43,585 nt of DNA from an uncultured SAR86 cluster bacterium (lineage in GTDB: Bacteria > Pseudomonadota > Gammaproteobacteria > Magnimaribacterales > D2472), in NCBI GenBank assembly GCA_902514105.1, contig CABXPU010000008.1, forward strand, positions 1 through 43,585, in the 5' to 3' direction. A program made the translations under genes and the position numbers. Position 1 is the first letter of the stretch. Each line of letters starts with the position of its first letter. This document shows positions 9,611 to 19,690 of the stretch, piece by piece. The notes beneath the pieces are model-generated. The model made no database searches. It was not told the DNA's origin and saw only the letters and a list, made by a program, of their open reading frames with translations.

Positions 9611-10915
9611 ATGACTCATCCAAATCATCCAAGTGTCGATCAGAGCGATCGAGTAGTACCATACAACCTTAGGCAAAGCGGTCGAACGCCTACAGAACTA
9701 TTAATCTCAACTCGAGTTAGGAAGTCACCTTTTTGGCATCTATCTCATGAAGCTGGTTGCTGGAGAGCAACGATATACAACCGTATCTATCATCCTAGAG
9801 GATACGTAAGGCCTGAAGATGGCGGAGCTATGGTTGAGTACGATGCATTGGTTAATCGAGTCACTATGTGGAACGTTGCCGTTGAAAGACAAATAAGAGT
9901 TAAGGGTCCAGATGCAGAGGCTTTTACTGATTATGTAATTACTCGTGATGCAACAAAAATTGAACCAGGTAATGGAAAATATGCAATCTTATGTAACGAT
10001 AAAGGTGGCATTTTAAATGATCCTGTTTTATTGAGATTAGCAGAAGATGAATTTTGGTTTTCTATTTCTGACAGCGATCTATTACTTTGGCTTCAAGGTG
10101 TTAACGTTACCAAAAAATATGATGTTGAAATTGATGAAATTGATGTTTGTCCAGTACAAATACAAGGACCTTTATCTGAAGATCTTATGGCCAAACTTGC
10201 TGGCGAAGAGCTTAGAGAGATTCCTTATTATGGTCTTATGGAAACCAGTATTGGAGGTGCAGAGGTAGTCATCAGTCAAACCGGTTTCACTGGTGAGAAG
10301 GGTTATGAAATATACGTGCGTGATGCGCATGAAAATGCAGAGAAAGTTTGGAATGCAGTTTTAGAAGCTGGTGAAGAATTTGGCCTAATGGTTATAGCGC
10401 CCGCTCATCATCGTAGAATTCAAGCTGGTATTTTATCTTGGGGTCAAGATTTAGACCATGAAACTTCTCCGTTTCAAGTTAATTTATATTATCAAGTACC
10501 AAGAAATAAAGAAGCTGATTACATCGGCAAAAAAGAACTTGAAAGACAACGAGATATGATTGATGCAGGAGAAGCTCCATTTAAGATGCGAATGGTAGGA
10601 ATGATTCTTGGCGGAAAAAATATTACTGACTATGCACCAGATTTCTGGTTGATTGCAGACACTGATGGAAATGATATGGGTTATATAACATCTCCATGGT
10701 GGTCTCCAGAATTAGATACGAACGTAGCACTCGGTTGGGTTCCATGGAGTTCATCAGAGGTAGGAACAAAAATGCAGGTTAGACTGCCTGATGAATATTC
10801 TGATTCACCTGGAGTTCCAGTAGATGCAGAAATAGTTGATGTTCCTTTCAGAGAGTCAGTTACTCCTAATAAGCGAGAAGTTGAAAAAGCAAAAGGGCTT
10901 GATTTCGCTGAGTAA
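9611..10915 (+). CDS. GcvT-fold protein, DmdA-like (possible dimethylsulfoniopropionate demethylase)
   Basis: 'MWNVAVERQIRVKGPDAEAFTDYVITRD', 'GILNDPVLLRLAEDEFWFSISDSD', 'GFTGEKGYEIYV': GcvT/DmdA family pattern with the WxVxxERQ and SISDSD features. RBS 'AGGGGGCAAT'. Confidence 0.8.
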   Translation: MTHPNHPSVDQSDRVVPYNLRQSGRTPTELLISTRVRKSPFWHLSHEAGCWRATIYNRIYHPRGYVRPEDGGAMVEYDALVNRVTMWNVAVERQIRVKGPDAEAFTDYVITRDATKIEPGNGKYAILCNDKGGILNDPVLLRLAEDEFWFSISDSDLLLWLQGVNVTKKYDVEIDEIDVCPVQIQGPLSEDLMAKLAGEELREIPYYGLMETSIGGAEVVISQTGFTGEKGYEIYVRDAHENAEKVWNAVLEAGEEFGLMVIAPAHHRRIQAGILSWGQDLDHETSPFQVNLYYQVPRNKEADYIGKKELERQRDMIDAGEAPFKMRMVGMILGGKNITDYAPDFWLIADTDGNDMGYITSPWWSPELDTNVALGWVPWSSSEVGTKMQVRLPDEYSDSPGVPVDAEIVDVPFRESVTPNKREVEKAKGLDFAE

Positions 10916-10935
10916 AAACTTAACGTTGTTAAATA

Positions 10936-10959
10936 AAAAGGGGCTTTTGCCCCTTTTTT
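10936..10959 (+). terminator. Rho-independent terminator after DmdA-like gene
   Basis: AAAAAGGGGC-TTTT-GCCCCTTTTTT hairpin plus T-tract. Confidence 0.88.
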
Positions 10960-10984
10960 AATTTAAAAACTACTACAGCTTTAA

Positions 10985-11896
10985 TTAAGAATTGCTAGCT
11001 AAATGAGATACTAATTTATCTTTAAACTGATCTAAAATCTCTTCTTCAATTAGATGGCGCATGTTTGGAATTATTACCAACTCACTCTTTGGAATAAGTT
11101 GATGCATCTTATGTGAATTTTTCACATTAATAACCGGGTCTTCTTGGCCATGAATTATTAAAGTGGGGGCTTTTATTAACTTAACTCTTTTAATTCTATT
11201 CTTTGATGCAAGTATTGTTATTAACTGTCTTGCGTATCCAAAACCATCTCTTCTATTTTTGATTCGATTATAGTTTGCAATAGTTTCTTCTCTAAACTCA
11301 GGAGTGTCTAATTCTCTTCCTTTCATACCAATTGCTGACACCCATTTAATTTCTCTTTCGCATACTTCATCAATAGTAGGATTTTCACTTTTTGATCTTT
11401 CTAGCATTATTTCTCTTACTTCCTTTGAAGCGCCATTTAGAGGCCCTGGAACTGATGCTGTTGATGCGATTAAAGTAAAAGATTTAACTCTATTTGGAAA
11501 AATAGAACAAATAATCTGACTAATCATGCCTCCCATAGAGGTTCCTAGGATATGCGCCTTATTGATATTTAATTCATTTAATATATTAATGCCATCTTGC
11601 GCCATATCATCAAGGCTGTATTCAGTCTTCATTGGTAAGCGTAAAAAATAACGCAGATAACCAAGAATAAATGATGGCTTATTAAAGAATCTTGAAGATA
11701 AACCAGCATCTCTATTATCAAAAGTAATAGGCCTATAATTATTTTCAATTAAAAGATCAATTAAATGAGGCGGCCAGTGAACCAGTTGGGCGCCAAGGCC
11801 ATGAACCAAAAGTATAGGCTCAGCTTCTTCTGGACCATAATCACGATAGGCAATTTTTACGCCATTTTTTTCTACAAAACCTTCGTGAAATTTCAT
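10985..11896 (-). CDS. Alpha/beta fold hydrolase
   Basis: 'LLVHGLGAQLVHW', 'FDNRDAGLSSR', 'GTSMGGMISQ', 'IIHGQEDPVI'. Confidence 0.9.
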   Translation of the reverse strand: MKFHEGFVEKNGVKIAYRDYGPEEAEPILLVHGLGAQLVHWPPHLIDLLIENNYRPITFDNRDAGLSSRFFNKPSFILGYLRYFLRLPMKTEYSLDDMAQDGINILNELNINKAHILGTSMGGMISQIICSIFPNRVKSFTLIASTASVPGPLNGASKEVREIMLERSKSENPTIDEVCEREIKWVSAIGMKGRELDTPEFREETIANYNRIKNRRDGFGYARQLITILASKNRIKRVKLIKAPTLIIHGQEDPVINVKNSHKMHQLIPKSELVIIPNMRHLIEEEILDQFKDKLVSHLASNS

Positions 11897-11979
11897 TTAT
11901 ATAGTCTTACATATTTTTAGTATGCAATATAGGAGTTTTTCATATACATTAGATATACAAAAATACTTAAATAAACTTT

Positions 11980-13332
11980 ATGAGCACTAATATTATTAGC
12001 AATAAAATCAGAGCAGCTTATGGAATAGGTGATTATGCTATTTGTCTTTATTGGAGCGGTGTTGGTTTATATTTACTTTATTTTTATACAGATGTTGTAG
12101 GCATTTCACCTTTATTAGCAGGTTGGATTTATGCGTTAGGGATTGCTTGGGATGCTATTACTGATCCATTTATGGGCTATATGGCTGAACGCACTAGAAC
12201 CAAAATGGGCAGTTATCGCCCCTATATTTTTTATGGCTCAATCCCTTTAGCTTTATCCTTCGTATTGCTACTTTGGGTTCCTCCTTTTGAAGGAACATTT
12301 TTATTTGCCTTTTTATTGGCTGTTAATTTAATTCATAGGACTTGTTTCACCATTGTTAGTGTTCCATATTCATCACTAACAGCTAGGATTACTGATGATA
12401 GCGATGAGAGAACAAAATTAACCACTGCTCGAATGTTAGCCGCATCTTTTGGAACTCTAACAGTATCTGCTTTTGGTTTTCCTATTGTGCTTTGGTTTGG
12501 CGGAGGAGAAGAAGCTCTTGGTTTTGTATATCTAGGTTTAGTTGCAGGTCTTACTGCTATTTTTATTCTTAGTATCACAATTTATTTTGTTAAAGAGCGA
12601 AATTTTGAGTTTAATAAATCCCAATTACCCAGTTTTAAAAAGGTATCACAATCAGTTGCAAACAATTATCCTTTTTGGATTGTTTTTGGATCAATACTAA
12701 TTCTAGGATCAACCACCTTGATGTTTAATAATAACTTAATCTACTTTTCTAAATATTATTTGGATCTACATGAATATCAAGGTCTAATTTTAGGCGTTAG
12801 TAGCGGCGTTTCATTTGCAGTTATTCCATTGTGGGCTTTTGCTGCTTTAAAAATAGGTAAGAGAAATGCATGGATGATTTCAATGACTTTCATACTTATC
12901 GGATTTTTAGTATTTTATTTTTACCCCATTAGAACTCTAAATGAATTACTTGTTATTCTTGGTTTAATAGGTATTGGTAATGGGGCAACAGGAGTGCTTT
13001 TTTGGTCTATGCTTCCTGATACTATTGAATATGGCGAATGGAAATCTGGCATAAGAACAGAATCTTCATTGTACGGTTTTATGACCTTTGCTCAAAAAGG
13101 AGCTATAGCCTTTGCTGCTGTTATTTTAGGAATAGCCTTAACAAAAATTGGTTTTGAGCCTAATCAGATTCAAACTCAAGAAACATTAGATGGTTTGAAA
13201 TCTTTAATGACCTGGATACCTCTTGGTGGCGTTTGTATTAGTTTTGCTTTAGTTTATTTTTATCCTATTGATAAAGCTTTTCATAAAAAACTTATTGAAG
13301 AGATTGAAAACAGAAGACTATCAAATGCCTAA
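11980..13332 (+). CDS. MFS/GPH-family sugar:cation symporter
   Basis: 12-TM; 'DAITDPFMGYMAERTRTKMGSYRPYIFYG' and 'FWSMLPDTIEYGEWKSGIRTES' are GPH-family hallmarks. Confidence 0.92.
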   Translation: MSTNIISNKIRAAYGIGDYAICLYWSGVGLYLLYFYTDVVGISPLLAGWIYALGIAWDAITDPFMGYMAERTRTKMGSYRPYIFYGSIPLALSFVLLLWVPPFEGTFLFAFLLAVNLIHRTCFTIVSVPYSSLTARITDDSDERTKLTTARMLAASFGTLTVSAFGFPIVLWFGGGEEALGFVYLGLVAGLTAIFILSITIYFVKERNFEFNKSQLPSFKKVSQSVANNYPFWIVFGSILILGSTTLMFNNNLIYFSKYYLDLHEYQGLILGVSSGVSFAVIPLWAFAALKIGKRNAWMISMTFILIGFLVFYFYPIRTLNELLVILGLIGIGNGATGVLFWSMLPDTIEYGEWKSGIRTESSLYGFMTFAQKGAIAFAAVILGIALTKIGFEPNQIQTQETLDGLKSLMTWIPLGGVCISFALVYFYPIDKAFHKKLIEEIENRRLSNA

Positions 13333-15328
13333 TATTAAGTGGGGTATTATTGGGCCTGGGAATATTGCTAGTGCATTTGCTCACTCAATTGAGCATTGTG
13401 AAAACTCAGATTTAGTAAGTGTCTATGGAAGAGATCAAGAGAAAGTTAATGCTTTTTCCTCAAAGTTTAATATATCTTCTTATACCAATTTTCAAGACTT
13501 TATTGCTTCAAAAGAAATAGACGCTGTCTACATAGCGACACCCCATAGTTCACATTACTTTTATTCAATAGAAGCTATTAAAAGCAAGAAGCATATTTTG
13601 TGTGAAAAACCTTTAACCATGAATCACCTAGAAAGTATGGTTTTATTAAATTTAGCTCAAGAGGCTGATGTTTTTTTGATGGAAGCATATATGTATCGCA
13701 CCCACCCACAGACTGCTAATATTCTTGATAATTTAGATATCTTTAATGACACACAAGATAAAATAATTATTAAAAGCTCTTTTGGGTTTTCTGCAGATTT
13801 ACCAAAAGAACATCGCCTAAGAAATCCATTGTTAGGCGGAGGTGCGATTTTAGATGTTGGATGTTATCCATTGTCTATGAGTAAATTAATAGCAGGAGCT
13901 TTACAAGATTTGCCTTATGCCGATCCTGTTAGTATTAGCGCAACAGGAATACTTGATGAAACGGGTGTTGATCTTCAATCACAAGCGCATCTAATTTTCT
14001 CAGATAAAATAGAAGCAGAAATAAGTTGCGCTATAAATGAAGACTTTGCTAACAATCTAATCATTTTAGCAGGCTCTATTGAATTAATTGTTTCTCAACC
14101 TTGGCATTGCGGCCAATTTCAAGATGGCGCATCCTCTATACAAATCTTTGATTCTGGAAAGTTGGCAAAAGAGATCCCTTACAAAGATTCAATTGGATTA
14201 TTTACAAGAGAAATTGATCATGCTTCTCAGTGCATTCAGGATAAAAAAATTGAATCTGATTTTATTTCTCATACGGATACTCAAAGTAATATGCTGTGGC
14301 TTGATCAATGGAGAAGAGAGTTAGGCATAGGATGCCCTTTAAATAACCTTAAGGAATCTCCAATACCAGAGTCACAATTCTTTCATATACAAGAACCTCA
14401 ACTTGAAAATAATACATTAGAAGATATTGGGAAAGATGCTTCAAGATTAGCCTTTGGTTGTGATAATCAAACATCAAGCCTGCATGCATTTACTATGTTT
14501 GATCATTTTTATGGTGCAGGAGGAAGAATTTTTGATACTGCTTATATATACAACAATGGGAAAGGTGATAAATATTTAGGAGACTGGATTAATTCACGTC
14601 AATTTGAAGATAAGATTATTGTTCTTGGTAAAGGCGCCCATACCCCAGAATGCGAACCTAAATTTATTAGACCTCAAATTATAGAATCCCTTGAACGTTT
14701 AAATATTCAGAAGTTAGATATTTTTTGTCTTCACAGAGATAATCCAGCAGTCCCTGTAGCAGAATTTGTTGATGCTTTAAATGAGATAAAAGATGAAGGC
14801 TTAATAAATTTAATAGGTGCATCTAATTGGGGATTAGAGCGTTTTTCTGAAGCTCAAGATTATGCACAAGTATCTAAAAGGGAAGCTTTTAAAGTTTTAA
14901 GCAATAATTTTAGTTTAGCTGAAATGATTGATCCGGTTTGGCCAGGATGTGTTGGCGTTAATCATGAATATATTAATTACTTAATTGAAAATAAGATTAT
15001 GCTATTCCCTTGGTCAAGTCAGGCAAGAGGGTTTTTTATTAAGAAAAAAGAAGTTACCTCTAATGAGCATTTTTCCAACCCTTCTTTAGAAGAAGAAAAA
15101 AGAGTTTGGCATGATGAAAGAAACCTAAAGAGAAGGGCGAAATGTTTTGAAATGGCTAAGCAAAAAAATGTAGAGCCGATTCAAATTGCACTTGCTTATG
15201 TTCTGCATAAATCTTCACTGATTTTTCCATTAATAGGTCCCAGAACTATCTTTGAAACTAATAGCTCAATTAAAGCAACCCAAATTCTTTTAAGTGATGA
15301 AGAGATGAAAGAATTGGCTATAGATTGA
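13325..15328 (+). CDS. Bifunctional Gfo/Idh/MocA-type oxidoreductase fused to aldo/keto reductase
   Basis: N-half 'WGIIGPGNIASAFA...ILCEKPLTMN...GGGAILDVGCYPLSM'; C-half 'FDTAYIYNNGKGDKYLG...IIVLGKGAH...DIFCLHRDNP...IGASNW'. One uninterrupted frame. Confidence 0.9.
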   Translation: MPNIKWGIIGPGNIASAFAHSIEHCENSDLVSVYGRDQEKVNAFSSKFNISSYTNFQDFIASKEIDAVYIATPHSSHYFYSIEAIKSKKHILCEKPLTMNHLESMVLLNLAQEADVFLMEAYMYRTHPQTANILDNLDIFNDTQDKIIIKSSFGFSADLPKEHRLRNPLLGGGAILDVGCYPLSMSKLIAGALQDLPYADPVSISATGILDETGVDLQSQAHLIFSDKIEAEISCAINEDFANNLIILAGSIELIVSQPWHCGQFQDGASSIQIFDSGKLAKEIPYKDSIGLFTREIDHASQCIQDKKIESDFISHTDTQSNMLWLDQWRRELGIGCPLNNLKESPIPESQFFHIQEPQLENNTLEDIGKDASRLAFGCDNQTSSLHAFTMFDHFYGAGGRIFDTAYIYNNGKGDKYLGDWINSRQFEDKIIVLGKGAHTPECEPKFIRPQIIESLERLNIQKLDIFCLHRDNPAVPVAEFVDALNEIKDEGLINLIGASNWGLERFSEAQDYAQVSKREAFKVLSNNFSLAEMIDPVWPGCVGVNHEYINYLIENKIMLFPWSSQARGFFIKKKEVTSNEHFSNPSLEEEKRVWHDERNLKRRAKCFEMAKQKNVEPIQIALAYVLHKSSLIFPLIGPRTIFETNSSIKATQILLSDEEMKELAID

Positions 15329-17753
15329 TTTCTATTTGAAGATGAATATCTTCAGCTGAAGAACCAATCATGATTTCATAGGATCCTGGCTTCACTTCCC
15401 ATTCTTTTTTGTCGGTATTCCAATATGAGAAATTCCTATGATTTAGAGAAATTTGTATTTGGCTATCTTCATCTGGAGCAAGGAATGTTTTGTCAAAACC
15501 TTGCAAAGTTTTTAAAGGCTCCTCTTCTGTAGCGCCCTTATAAGCAACGTAACATTGAGCAGTTTCTGCTCCAGAACAATCTCCATTATTTTGAACATTG
15601 AATGTGCATAAAATATCATCATTATCTTGCTGAACCTTAAGATTGGAATACGTAAATTTTGTATAAGAAAGACCATAGCCAAAAGGGAATAGTGTCTTAA
15701 TATTTTGTTTGTCATACCACTTATAACCCACTAGAAGTTTTTCTTCGTATTCCATTTGCAGGTCTTTTCCTGGGTAGCATTTATATGCTGGAGTATCTTC
15801 TAGATTAATAGGAAAGGAGGTGGGTAATTTACCCGATGGATTGATTGCTCCAGTCATAAGATCAACCAAGGCGTTACCAAACTCTTGTCCTGCAAACCAG
15901 GTTTGGATTATTGCATCTGCTTTATCAACCCACGGCATTTTTACAGGCGAGCCAGTATTTAGAACAACTATAGTATTTGGATTAGCTTTTAAAACTTCTT
16001 CAATTAAATGGTTTTGATTGGCTGGTAAATTGAAGTCACTTCTATCATTACCTTCAGTTTCCCAATCAGAATTAGTGCCAACAATTAACACCACTTGATC
16101 AGATTCATTAGCAGCATTTATCGCTTCATCAAAAAGGTTTACTTTATCTGGAGGCTGGCAGCCAATGTATATTGCAGGGAAGTTTCCTTCAAATTTATAT
16201 TTAACCTCTATGAGGTAGGTTTCTCCTTCTTTAAACTCCACTGAGCCTTTTCTAGAATCCGAGCTAAATGAAAAGAAGGCTTCTCCGGGACTAGTTTCTG
16301 TCCAATTATCTATAAGTTCTTCGCCATCAATAAAAAGACGAGATTGACCAATACCAAATATTTCAAATTCATGTTGACCAGAAATATCAGGTGTATAGTT
16401 GCAAGAAAATCTTACAGAAATATCTGGTCTTTCTAGTTGCGATATTACATCTTTCGCAAAACCTTCAAATACCCAAAACTTACTGCCTTTTAAATACTCT
16501 TTAGCCAATAGATTTTTATCAAATTCAGAGCCTTGAAAATATTCAACCAAGAATCCTTCATCACCATTTAACTCTTTCTCCATAAGGCTTTCATCAATCT
16601 TGGGCAAGAATTTATGGGTATGACAACCTTTCGCATATGAAATATCTATATCGTCTCCCAATCTATCTTCGAAGGCTGCAAGAGGATGGATCTGATAATG
16701 AGGCTTTAGGCTTGCACTTCCACCACCAATTATTTGAGCTTCTTTTGCATTAGGACCAATAATTGCGAGTTTTTTTAGATCTGATTTTAAAGGAAGTAGA
16801 TCATTATTCTTAAGTAACACCATCCCATCTGCGGCAGACTTTCTCAGCAAATCTCTTCTTGGTTGAGTGTCATGACTTTCTTCAGGTTTAATCCCTGGGT
16901 TTTCAAATCTTTTGGAGAATTTTGCAATATTTAATATTCTTCTTACTTTGTCGCTAATTAAACTTTCTTTTACCTTTCCTTCTTTAACTAGGGCGAGTAA
17001 ATTCTCTCCCCAATTTCTAGCAGGCCCAGGCATTTCAAGATCTAGACCGCCCGTTGCATTTTCTTCTACTTCTAAAGCAGCACCCCAATCGCTCACAACA
17101 TAACCGTCAAAACCCCATTCATCTTTTAATATATCTATAAGTAATTCTTTATGAGAGCTGCAATAAATATTATTTAATTTGTTATAGGCGCTCATAACCA
17201 CTTGAGCATTTCCCTCTTTAACTCCCATTTCAAATGGAAGCAAATATATTTCTCTTAAGCTTCTTTCATCGATATTCGAGCTTACAAGATGTCTTTCAAA
17301 CTCAGTATCATTGCCAATAAAATGCTTTAAACATGCTGCAACATTTTGCGATTGGACACCTTTTACATATTCAGTAGCAATTTTCCCTGAAAGAAAAGGA
17401 TCTTCTGAGAAACTCTCAAAATGTCTGCCACCCAAAGGATGTCTGTGGATATTAATAGTGGGACCAAGAAGAACATCAACATCTTTTATTTTAGCTTCTT
17501 CCCCCAGTGCAATACCTAATTCATTTATAAGATCCATATCCCAAGTAGAACCAATTGAAATAGCGCAAGGAAAACAAGCTGAAGATTTCCCTGAGTTTGA
17601 ATCACCCCTTACTCCATTGGGCCCATCAGACATCTTAATACTAGGGATATCTAATCTATCAATTTTGTTTGTATACCAAGAATTAAATCCACTTAGAAGA
17701 ATAATTTTTTCTTCCAAAGTAAGATCTTCAATAAGTTTATCTATATTAGGCAT
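15318..17753 (-). CDS. GH3 family beta-glucosidase with PA14 insertion
   Basis: 'KMSDGPNGVRG', 'GGRHFESFSEDPFLSG', 'GYVVSDWGAA', PA14-like 'EYFQGSEFD...SRLFIDGEELIDNW', fibronectin-like C-terminus; no signal peptide. Confidence 0.93.
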   Translation of the reverse strand: MPNIDKLIEDLTLEEKIILLSGFNSWYTNKIDRLDIPSIKMSDGPNGVRGDSNSGKSSACFPCAISIGSTWDMDLINELGIALGEEAKIKDVDVLLGPTINIHRHPLGGRHFESFSEDPFLSGKIATEYVKGVQSQNVAACLKHFIGNDTEFERHLVSSNIDERSLREIYLLPFEMGVKEGNAQVVMSAYNKLNNIYCSSHKELLIDILKDEWGFDGYVVSDWGAALEVEENATGGLDLEMPGPARNWGENLLALVKEGKVKESLISDKVRRILNIAKFSKRFENPGIKPEESHDTQPRRDLLRKSAADGMVLLKNNDLLPLKSDLKKLAIIGPNAKEAQIIGGGSASLKPHYQIHPLAAFEDRLGDDIDISYAKGCHTHKFLPKIDESLMEKELNGDEGFLVEYFQGSEFDKNLLAKEYLKGSKFWVFEGFAKDVISQLERPDISVRFSCNYTPDISGQHEFEIFGIGQSRLFIDGEELIDNWTETSPGEAFFSFSSDSRKGSVEFKEGETYLIEVKYKFEGNFPAIYIGCQPPDKVNLFDEAINAANESDQVVLIVGTNSDWETEGNDRSDFNLPANQNHLIEEVLKANPNTIVVLNTGSPVKMPWVDKADAIIQTWFAGQEFGNALVDLMTGAINPSGKLPTSFPINLEDTPAYKCYPGKDLQMEYEEKLLVGYKWYDKQNIKTLFPFGYGLSYTKFTYSNLKVQQDNDDILCTFNVQNNGDCSGAETAQCYVAYKGATEEEPLKTLQGFDKTFLAPDEDSQIQISLNHRNFSYWNTDKKEWEVKPGSYEIMIGSSAEDIHLQIEINL

Positions 17754-17832
17754 TGGTCAATATTAAATCCTTTAATATATATCTTCAATTATTTGATTTT
17801 AGAAAATTATAATAGCTGTTAGCATGGTATAA

Positions 17833-19521
17833 ATGTTGAGATTTTTACTTTTTTTATTTACATCTTTCTCTTTGCTTTCTTTGGCAGAAGATAGAATTAT
17901 TATTCCAAAAGATCTTGTTACTTTAGATTCAGATTATCCCAATGCAACTGCCGTCTTAATTAGAGACGATAGAATCCATGCAGTTGGAGCTAAAGAAGAT
18001 TTAATAAAAGAATTCCCTAATACTCCAGTTGATTCCACGCATAAGAACGATGTACTTATCCCAGGATTTATAGAGCATCATATTCATCCATTACTAGCTG
18101 CAATTACTATGAATTCTGAAATAGTTGCCATTGATGATTGGACAGTTCTAAATAAAAAAAGCACTGGCATTAGAGACAGGGAGGGCTATCTAAAGAAACT
18201 TAAAGAACTTGAATCTAGCATGAATACAAATGATCCTTTAATAAGCTGGGGATTTCATCATTATTTTCATGGCAAGTTAACCAAAGATGATTTAGATAAA
18301 ATTTCATCAGATAGACCTATCTTAATTATTCATAGATCTTTCCACGAATTTATTATGAACTCTAAGGCTTTAGAATTTTTTGGAATAGCTAAAGAAGATT
18401 TAAAGGGTTTAAATGCTGAAGAGAAAAAATTAGCCAATTATGAAGAAGGCCATTTCTCAGAGAGAGGTTTGATAATGGTTATGCCCAAGATTATGCAATT
18501 TCTTGCTGCACCTCAAAGAATAATAGGAGGTCTATCTATAACAGAAGAGTATATTCATAAACAAGGAATAACTTTAATTGCTAATCCTGGCGCCATGTAT
18601 AACAAATTAACTCAAGGTGCTAAAAATTATGTATTTGGTGATACAGACACTCCTTTTAGGTCATTATTTATTCCAAGCGCCTTATATATGCTTGAGCATT
18701 TTAATAATTCTGAGTTATTAGAAGAAACAGAAGCACTTTTAAATTGGGGTGAGGGCAAGGTTCAGTACCTTCCAAAACATATAAAGCTCTTTTCTGACGG
18801 TGCTATGTATTCTCAGAATATGGTTTTGAGAGATGGTTATCTAGATGGACATCAAGGCGTCTGGTTAATGGAAGAAGATATATTTAAAGAAACTTTTAGA
18901 ATTTATTGGGATGCGGGATATCAGATCCATATTCATCAAAATGGCGACTCTGGCTTGGACAGAATATTAGAAGTTCTAGAAGAAAATATGGCTCGAAACC
19001 CCCGTGATGATCATAGAACAACCATTGTTCATTTTGGCTATTCAGCATTTGATCAAATTGAAAAGATGAAACAATTAGGAGTTATTGTTAGTGCAAACCC
19101 TTATTATGTTCCAGTTTTATCAGATTTATATAGCAAAGTTGGTATTGGTTATGCAAGATCTCAAGAAATGGTTCGATTGGGAGATGTAGCTAGAGCAAAT
19201 ATTAAATTATCGCTCCATTCAGACATGCCAATGGCACCAGCATCACCTTTAGCTTTAATACATGCAGCGGTTAATCGTATTAATTATGCCAACGAGGTAG
19301 CTGGACCAAATCAAAGAATTTCTTCACTTAATGCTCTAAAAGGAGTTACCTTGAATGCTGCATATGTATTAGGGCTAGAATCAGATTATGGCTCAATAAG
19401 TCCAGGAAAATATGCGAATTTTACTCTTCTAGAGGATAACCCATTAACAGTAGATCATTTATTGATTAAGGATATTAAAGTTAAAGGTACTATTGTTGAG
19501 GGTAAGTTATTTGGGTTTTAG
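17833..19521 (+). CDS. Amidohydrolase family 3 (YtcJ-like) protein, exported
   Basis: Signal peptide MLRFLLFLFTSFSLLSLA; 'PGFIEHHIHP', 'IHQNGDSGLDRILE', 'HSDMPMAPASPL', 'GSISPGKYANFTLLEDNPL'. Confidence 0.88.
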   Translation: MLRFLLFLFTSFSLLSLAEDRIIIPKDLVTLDSDYPNATAVLIRDDRIHAVGAKEDLIKEFPNTPVDSTHKNDVLIPGFIEHHIHPLLAAITMNSEIVAIDDWTVLNKKSTGIRDREGYLKKLKELESSMNTNDPLISWGFHHYFHGKLTKDDLDKISSDRPILIIHRSFHEFIMNSKALEFFGIAKEDLKGLNAEEKKLANYEEGHFSERGLIMVMPKIMQFLAAPQRIIGGLSITEEYIHKQGITLIANPGAMYNKLTQGAKNYVFGDTDTPFRSLFIPSALYMLEHFNNSELLEETEALLNWGEGKVQYLPKHIKLFSDGAMYSQNMVLRDGYLDGHQGVWLMEEDIFKETFRIYWDAGYQIHIHQNGDSGLDRILEVLEENMARNPRDDHRTTIVHFGYSAFDQIEKMKQLGVIVSANPYYVPVLSDLYSKVGIGYARSQEMVRLGDVARANIKLSLHSDMPMAPASPLALIHAAVNRINYANEVAGPNQRISSLNALKGVTLNAAYVLGLESDYGSISPGKYANFTLLEDNPLTVDHLLIKDIKVKGTIVEGKLFGF

Positions 19522-19690
19522 GAAGAATTTCCTTTAGATTCAAGAAATAACATACTTATTAATATGTTTTCAAACCTTGCATTATGTGTTTTTTCCCTAT
19601 AAATTCTTATATATGAATTATTTATATTTAGGGCAATTCCTATAAGTATAAATAATAATAATTTAATTAATTCATATATGGGGGAATATT

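Noticed and set aside
17311-17766. 151-aa plus-strand ORF opposite GH3
   Set aside because: Antisense to well-conserved GH3 catalytic motifs.
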